Shown here: in pieces, positions 5,895-9,383 of the stretch
How positions within the stretch are numbered: the stretch's first letter is position 1
How the letters are laid out: every line of letters starts with the position of its first letter
NCBI GenBank assembly: GCA_946481475.1
Contig: CAMLOB010000115.1
Span: 1-9,383, forward strand
From: an uncultured Chlorobiota bacterium
GTDB lineage: Bacteria > Bacteroidota > Kapaibacteriia > OLB7
DNA length: 9,383 nt
Direction of reading: 5' to 3'
Program-made: the position numbers and the translations under genes
Notes under the pieces: model-generated
What the model was told of the DNA's origin: nothing
The model's database searches: none
What the model saw: only the letters and a program-made list of their open reading frames with translations

Positions 5895-8800
5895 ATGAGA
5901 CGTCTTTACCCGGGCATTGCGGTAACGCAACTTGTGGCGGCACTCCTTTTCTTCGGCTTCTGCGCCGGGAGAGGGGCCGTTGCGCAGGTTGCGGGCGAGG
6001 GGACCGAGTTCACTCTCGCTTTTCCCTATCTCTCTCCGTCGGACAGGAGCGAGACGGAACGGATCCGCCTGCTCGTGACCGGCGATCCCGGCACGCCCGT
6101 CGAGCTTCGCTACGGCGCTACCGGTGCGACGCGGAATTTTACGCTCGGACCGAACGGCTACAGCGAGTATGTCATCGACACGACCGATATCGCCTTGCCG
6201 TGGGAAGAGGGTCTGTTCGACCGAAGCCTCGACGTCCGGGCACCCACCCCGATTACTCTTGCGGTGATGCTCGACCGGGGGACCGCCTCCGAAGCCTTCG
6301 GCGCGATTCCGCACCGGCTTCTCGGAACCACCTACACCACTCTTTCTCTCCGCAGTTTCTATCAGGGATCGTTTGTCGTCGTTGCCGCAACCGAAGACAA
6401 CACGTCGGTGACGATTACGCCCCGCCTGCAGACGAAGGGGGGGAGACCGCCGAGCCTTCCCTTCACCGTCGTTCTCGACAAGGGAGAGATCTACCAGATG
6501 CTGTCGCTTGAGCGGACGAATTCGGATATCAACGACGACATGAGCGGATCGCTGGTCGAGGCCGACCGGCCGGTGGCGGTCTGGAGCGGAACCACGTGCG
6601 CCAGTCTGCCGACCGCAAGCAAGGTCTGCGGCCCGGTGATCGAACAACTCCCGTCACACGAAGCGCTGGGCAGAACGCATTTCTTTGCCCGCTATCCCGC
6701 CGAGCAGGGGGCGTTCTGGAAAGTGATGGGGACGTGCGGTCCCACCCGGCTTCAGACTCCCGATCTCCTTCCGGTGATCGATTCTCTGATGCCGGATCGG
6801 ACCGGCTACTCCGGCGAAGCCTTCGGTGACGGAAGGATTGAAAGCTCCGCTCCGGTGGTTGCGGCCCATTTCGGCGTCAACCTCGATCCGCGGGTAACCG
6901 ACCTGGGTATGGCGACCGCTGATGCCGTCATGTCTCTGCTGACGCCGGTCGAGCAGATGGCCGGAACCCATCGCTTCGGCGTTCCGACCCTGGCGTCACG
7001 AGGCAATGATATTGAGGTCCCCTGGATCCACACGGTCAGCGTGGTTCGTTCCTCTCCTTCGGTTGTCGTGCAGCTCGATGGAACCCCTCTTGTCTTCAAC
7101 GGCCTGTTCGCTTCGGCCATAGTGGGACCGGGAAAACATGAGGTGGAGGGGACCGGTCCGGTTGCGGTAACCGTCAACGGCCGAAGCTTCACCGACGCCT
7201 ATGCCTTCGTTCCGGCTCCGGTCATACGCCGCGGGGAACTTCGTTCCGACGGCATCTTCAACCATATCTGCGGTGACGAGTTCGATACGGTCGTCTATAT
7301 CGCCAACACAGGTTCGGCCGACGTCACGGTGGAGAGTGTTGCGTTTACCAACGGGTTGTCGGGGACGCTCATCTCCCCTGATCTTCCGTTTACCGTCCCG
7401 GCAAACGACAGCATTCAGGTCCGGCTTCGCTTTACCAATCTGCGGTCGGGAAGCGACAGCGGGATGGTGGTCATGAGCCGGAAGCTCTGTCATGACCTGA
7501 CGGTGCTGGAACTGCCGGTCGATCTGAAACCGGATCGTCTGACCTTCAATCCTCCTTCCGGCGGGCTTCTCACGTTTCCTCCGGCTTTTCCCGTCTCCCC
7601 GTGGGTCGACGCAACAATGACGGTCACCAATCCGACCTCATATCCGGTCACGATCGCCTCGGCTGCGATCACCCCCTCGTCGATCACTCTTGCCGATCCG
7701 ACCATACTCCCCCTTACCATTCCCCCCGGCGCTTCCCGTCAGATTGTTCTGCGATACGTTCCGGCTCCGGGCGACCGGGAGGTGAGCGGACGTGTCGATT
7801 TCTTCACGGCGAATTGTCCGGACACGTCACTCTACGGACTTGATCTCGAAGTTCTGGTCCGCTATCTCCGGGTGATCGAACCTCCGACGCTGAGCCTGAA
7901 GTGCGATCCGAAGGAACCCGACACGCTCTCGATCTATCTTATCAACTACGATGCCGTTCCGCTGCAGGTGAAGAATGCGCAGCTTCTGACGGGGGGGGGA
8001 GATTTCACTCTTCTTCCGACCCATACGTTCCCCTCTCCTCTCGCTGCGGTGGATTCCGTCCGCTTTGACATCCTCTACACTCCCGGTCCGCTGGGAAGGC
8101 ACGATGCCGTGCTGGAAATGATTGTGGAGGGAAATGGTCTCGATACGCTTCTCGGTACGGTTCGTGTGCAGAACGAGCTGACCGAATTCTCGCTGAACGT
8201 CTCCGCGCTTGACTTCGGGCGTATTCTCTGCGACACTTCGGGACCGCGCCGATTATCTATCCGGAATACCGGCACACTTCCGCTGGAAGGATTGCGGGTG
8301 GAGGCGGTAAGGGGAGAGGAGTTCAGGCTTCAGCGGAGCAGCGACGATGCCGTGCTTCCGGGGGAGGAACTTGTGGTGGAAGTCTTCCCGACAGCCGGAC
8401 CGGGACGTGAGGCGTTTGATACGATTCGCATTCTCGAACCGACCTGCGGAGCCGAGTTGCTGATTCCCGTTCGCAGCCGATGCATTGCCCGGGGGAATCT
8501 CCGGATCGGGTTCTCGAACGAGTCGGGTGAAATCGGAAGCGTTCTGCCGTTGCCTCTTTACCTTCAATCCGAACCGGGATCGTTCGCCGCCGGGGCGCAG
8601 GTCATGCTCCGTATGAAACTCCGCTTCGCCGCCGATATGCTCCTCCCGGAAGAACTGACCGAGGATGCTTCCGGTGACCGGTCGTTCAGGATCGTTTCCT
8701 CATCGGTAGAAGTCGAAGAGAGAGTCGTGGAGATCGAGCTTTCAGGTCGGCTTGGCGAGGACGGCGTCATTGCGGAACTGCCGATGCTTGTGCTGCTTGG

Positions 8801-9209
8801 AAGCGACTTCGTCACGCGACTTGAAATCGAGGACTTCAGCTTTGCCTTCATGAACGATGTCTTCGAGGGGGAAGCCGAGCCGACAGAGGGAAGCTTTACC
8901 GCTCTCGGCTGGTGTGCCGTCGGTCATCCGCGACTGGTCGATGCTGCCGGAGAGTTCGGACTGAAGGTCCTGCCGAATCCCGCTCGGGACGAAGTCCGCG
9001 TGCGGGTCGATCTTGTCGAGGATGGAGAGACAACGCTGCTGCTGTTCGATGCGCTCGGACGTGAGGTCTCCCGGCTTCCCCTCAACGAGGCCGGAGCCGG
9101 CTCCTGGCTCGTCCGTCTCCCGCTCGACCATCTCCCGGCCGGAGCCTACAATCTCCTTCTCACCACCCCCACCCAACAACTTCGTGTTCCTCTTCTGATT
9201 GAGCGGTAG
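5895..9209 (+). CDS. Secreted multi-domain protein: IgGFc-binding-like N-terminal domain, Ig-like modules, T9SS sorting domain
   Basis: The 1104-residue product begins with a Sec signal peptide: basic MRR, a hydrophobic core at about 8-22, and likely cleavage after AVA (28-30). Residues about 34-440 resemble the IgGFc-binding N-terminal domain of bacterial surface proteins: GTEFTLAFP opening, ATEDNTSVTITP (165-176), LDKGEIYQM, MSGSLVEADRPVAVWSGTTC (216-235) and CGPVIEQLP (245-253). Next come about four Ig-like modules of the ASH/choice-of-anchor D kind (roughly 448-550, 550-655, 660-760, 764-865), with marks such as VYIANTGSADVTVESVAF and LDFGRILCDTSG. A region at about 870-1010 looks cohesin-like, a tentative call. 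Residues 1021-1104 form a T9SS type A sorting domain (LKVLPNPARDEVRV..., LLLFDALGREV, LPAGAYNLLL). The protein should cross the outer membrane by T9SS and be surface-attached or released. Real IgG binding should not be assumed; a role in adhesion or the cell envelope is inference. Confidence 0.9.
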   Translation: MRRLYPGIAVTQLVAALLFFGFCAGRGAVAQVAGEGTEFTLAFPYLSPSDRSETERIRLLVTGDPGTPVELRYGATGATRNFTLGPNGYSEYVIDTTDIALPWEEGLFDRSLDVRAPTPITLAVMLDRGTASEAFGAIPHRLLGTTYTTLSLRSFYQGSFVVVAATEDNTSVTITPRLQTKGGRPPSLPFTVVLDKGEIYQMLSLERTNSDINDDMSGSLVEADRPVAVWSGTTCASLPTASKVCGPVIEQLPSHEALGRTHFFARYPAEQGAFWKVMGTCGPTRLQTPDLLPVIDSLMPDRTGYSGEAFGDGRIESSAPVVAAHFGVNLDPRVTDLGMATADAVMSLLTPVEQMAGTHRFGVPTLASRGNDIEVPWIHTVSVVRSSPSVVVQLDGTPLVFNGLFASAIVGPGKHEVEGTGPVAVTVNGRSFTDAYAFVPAPVIRRGELRSDGIFNHICGDEFDTVVYIANTGSADVTVESVAFTNGLSGTLISPDLPFTVPANDSIQVRLRFTNLRSGSDSGMVVMSRKLCHDLTVLELPVDLKPDRLTFNPPSGGLLTFPPAFPVSPWVDATMTVTNPTSYPVTIASAAITPSSITLADPTILPLTIPPGASRQIVLRYVPAPGDREVSGRVDFFTANCPDTSLYGLDLEVLVRYLRVIEPPTLSLKCDPKEPDTLSIYLINYDAVPLQVKNAQLLTGGGDFTLLPTHTFPSPLAAVDSVRFDILYTPGPLGRHDAVLEMIVEGNGLDTLLGTVRVQNELTEFSLNVSALDFGRILCDTSGPRRLSIRNTGTLPLEGLRVEAVRGEEFRLQRSSDDAVLPGEELVVEVFPTAGPGREAFDTIRILEPTCGAELLIPVRSRCIARGNLRIGFSNESGEIGSVLPLPLYLQSEPGSFAAGAQVMLRMKLRFAADMLLPEELTEDASGDRSFRIVSSSVEVEERVVEIELSGRLGEDGVIAELPMLVLLGSDFVTRLEIEDFSFAFMNDVFEGEAEPTEGSFTALGWCAVGHPRLVDAAGEFGLKVLPNPARDEVRVRVDLVEDGETTLLLFDALGREVSRLPLNEAGAGSWLVRLPLDHLPAGAYNLLLTTPTQQLRVPLLIER

Positions 9210-9214
9210 GGGGG

Positions 9215-9259
9215 AGAGTTCATAGAGAGAGGAGTTTGTAGAGTTCATAGAGAGAGGAG
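9215..9259 (+). repeat. 25-bp-period tandem repeat containing the shared 24-bp element
   Basis: A 20-bp block (AGAGTTCATAGAGAGAGGAG) occurs at 9215-9234 and again at 9240-9259. The linker and second copy (9231-9254) are identical to 4135-4158. The array starts 6 bp after the T9SS gene stop. No T-rich hairpin terminator is seen between the stop and the array. Confidence 0.75.
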
Positions 9260-9286
9260 GATGTGAGTGTAGGGGTATATGAGTAA

Positions 9287-9383
9287 GCAAAAGCTCATCT
9301 CTCAAAGCTCACGGCTCAAAGCTCATCTCTCAAAGCTCATCTCTCAAAGCTCATCTCTCAAAGCTCACGGCTCAAAGCTCATC
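9287..9383 (+). repeat. 14-bp tandem array of CTC-heptamers, running off the right edge
   Basis: Units of CTCAAAGCTCATCT repeat head to tail at 9315-9328, 9329-9342 and 9343-9356. A variant ending CACGG (CTCAAAGCTCACGG) lies at 9301-9314 and 9357-9370. There is a degenerate first unit at 9287-9300 and a cut-off last unit from 9371. Each unit is two heptamers beginning CTC (CTCAAAG plus CTCATCT or CTCACGG). The array has about seven units here and its end is not visible. There are no spacers, so it is not a CRISPR array, and no gene is supported in it. Confidence 0.9.

Noticed and set aside
5808..6647. 279-codon open frame on the - strand at the start of the T9SS gene
   Set aside because: It is antisense to the signal peptide and IgGFc-like domain, has a composition typical of shadow frames, and would begin inside another gene and end in the terminator region.
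9287..9383. Possible CRISPR array
   Set aside because: The repeats are 14 bp and directly adjacent with no unique spacers, and no cas genes are present.

Overview
The window looks like chromosomal DNA from a GC-rich member of the Bacteroidota/Chlorobiota group, possibly a Kapabacteria- or Ignavibacteria-like lineage. Three things point there. The last gene ends in a type IX secretion (T9SS) type A sorting domain. A bacilliredoxin is present. A TAnnTTTG element, the -7 box typical of Bacteroidota promoters, lies before one gene. Species-level placement is not possible from this sequence alone.

Layout, left to right: (1) the 3' end of an unrecognised membrane-anchored protein (1-413, +), converging on (2) a BrxA/BrxB-type bacilliredoxin (520-966, -), with a shared two-way terminator hairpin between them; (3) a full-length polyphosphate kinase Ppk1 (1192-3417, +) with both active-site histidines; (4) a YqaA/DedA-like small membrane protein (about 3684-4121, +) whose start is uncertain; (5) a 91-residue protein with two membrane segments (4384-4659, +); (6) a fumarylacetoacetate hydrolase-family enzyme (4758-5768, +) ending in a strong terminator; (7) a 1104-residue secreted protein (5895-9209, +) made of a signal peptide, an IgGFc-binding-like N-terminal domain, several Ig-like (ASH/choice-of-anchor D type) modules, a possible cohesin-like domain and a T9SS sorting domain.

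The genes do not form an evident single pathway. Ppk1 (polyphosphate storage and stress), bacilliredoxin (thiol redox repair) and the FAH-family enzyme (carbon catabolism) read as housekeeping or stress genes. The large protein is a surface or secreted cargo. Spacers are about 100-270 bp, so most genes are probably transcribed separately or in loose units.

The least ordinary part is the non-coding DNA. Three spacers (after ppk1, after the YqaA-like gene and after the T9SS gene) hold short tandem or dispersed repeats. Many are built on 7-bp or 14-bp units, and an identical 24-bp element lies just downstream of two different stop codons in the same orientation. The two spacers with canonical hairpin terminators have no such repeats. 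No mobile element, CRISPR array, tRNA or rRNA was seen, and no clearly new multi-gene system is evident.
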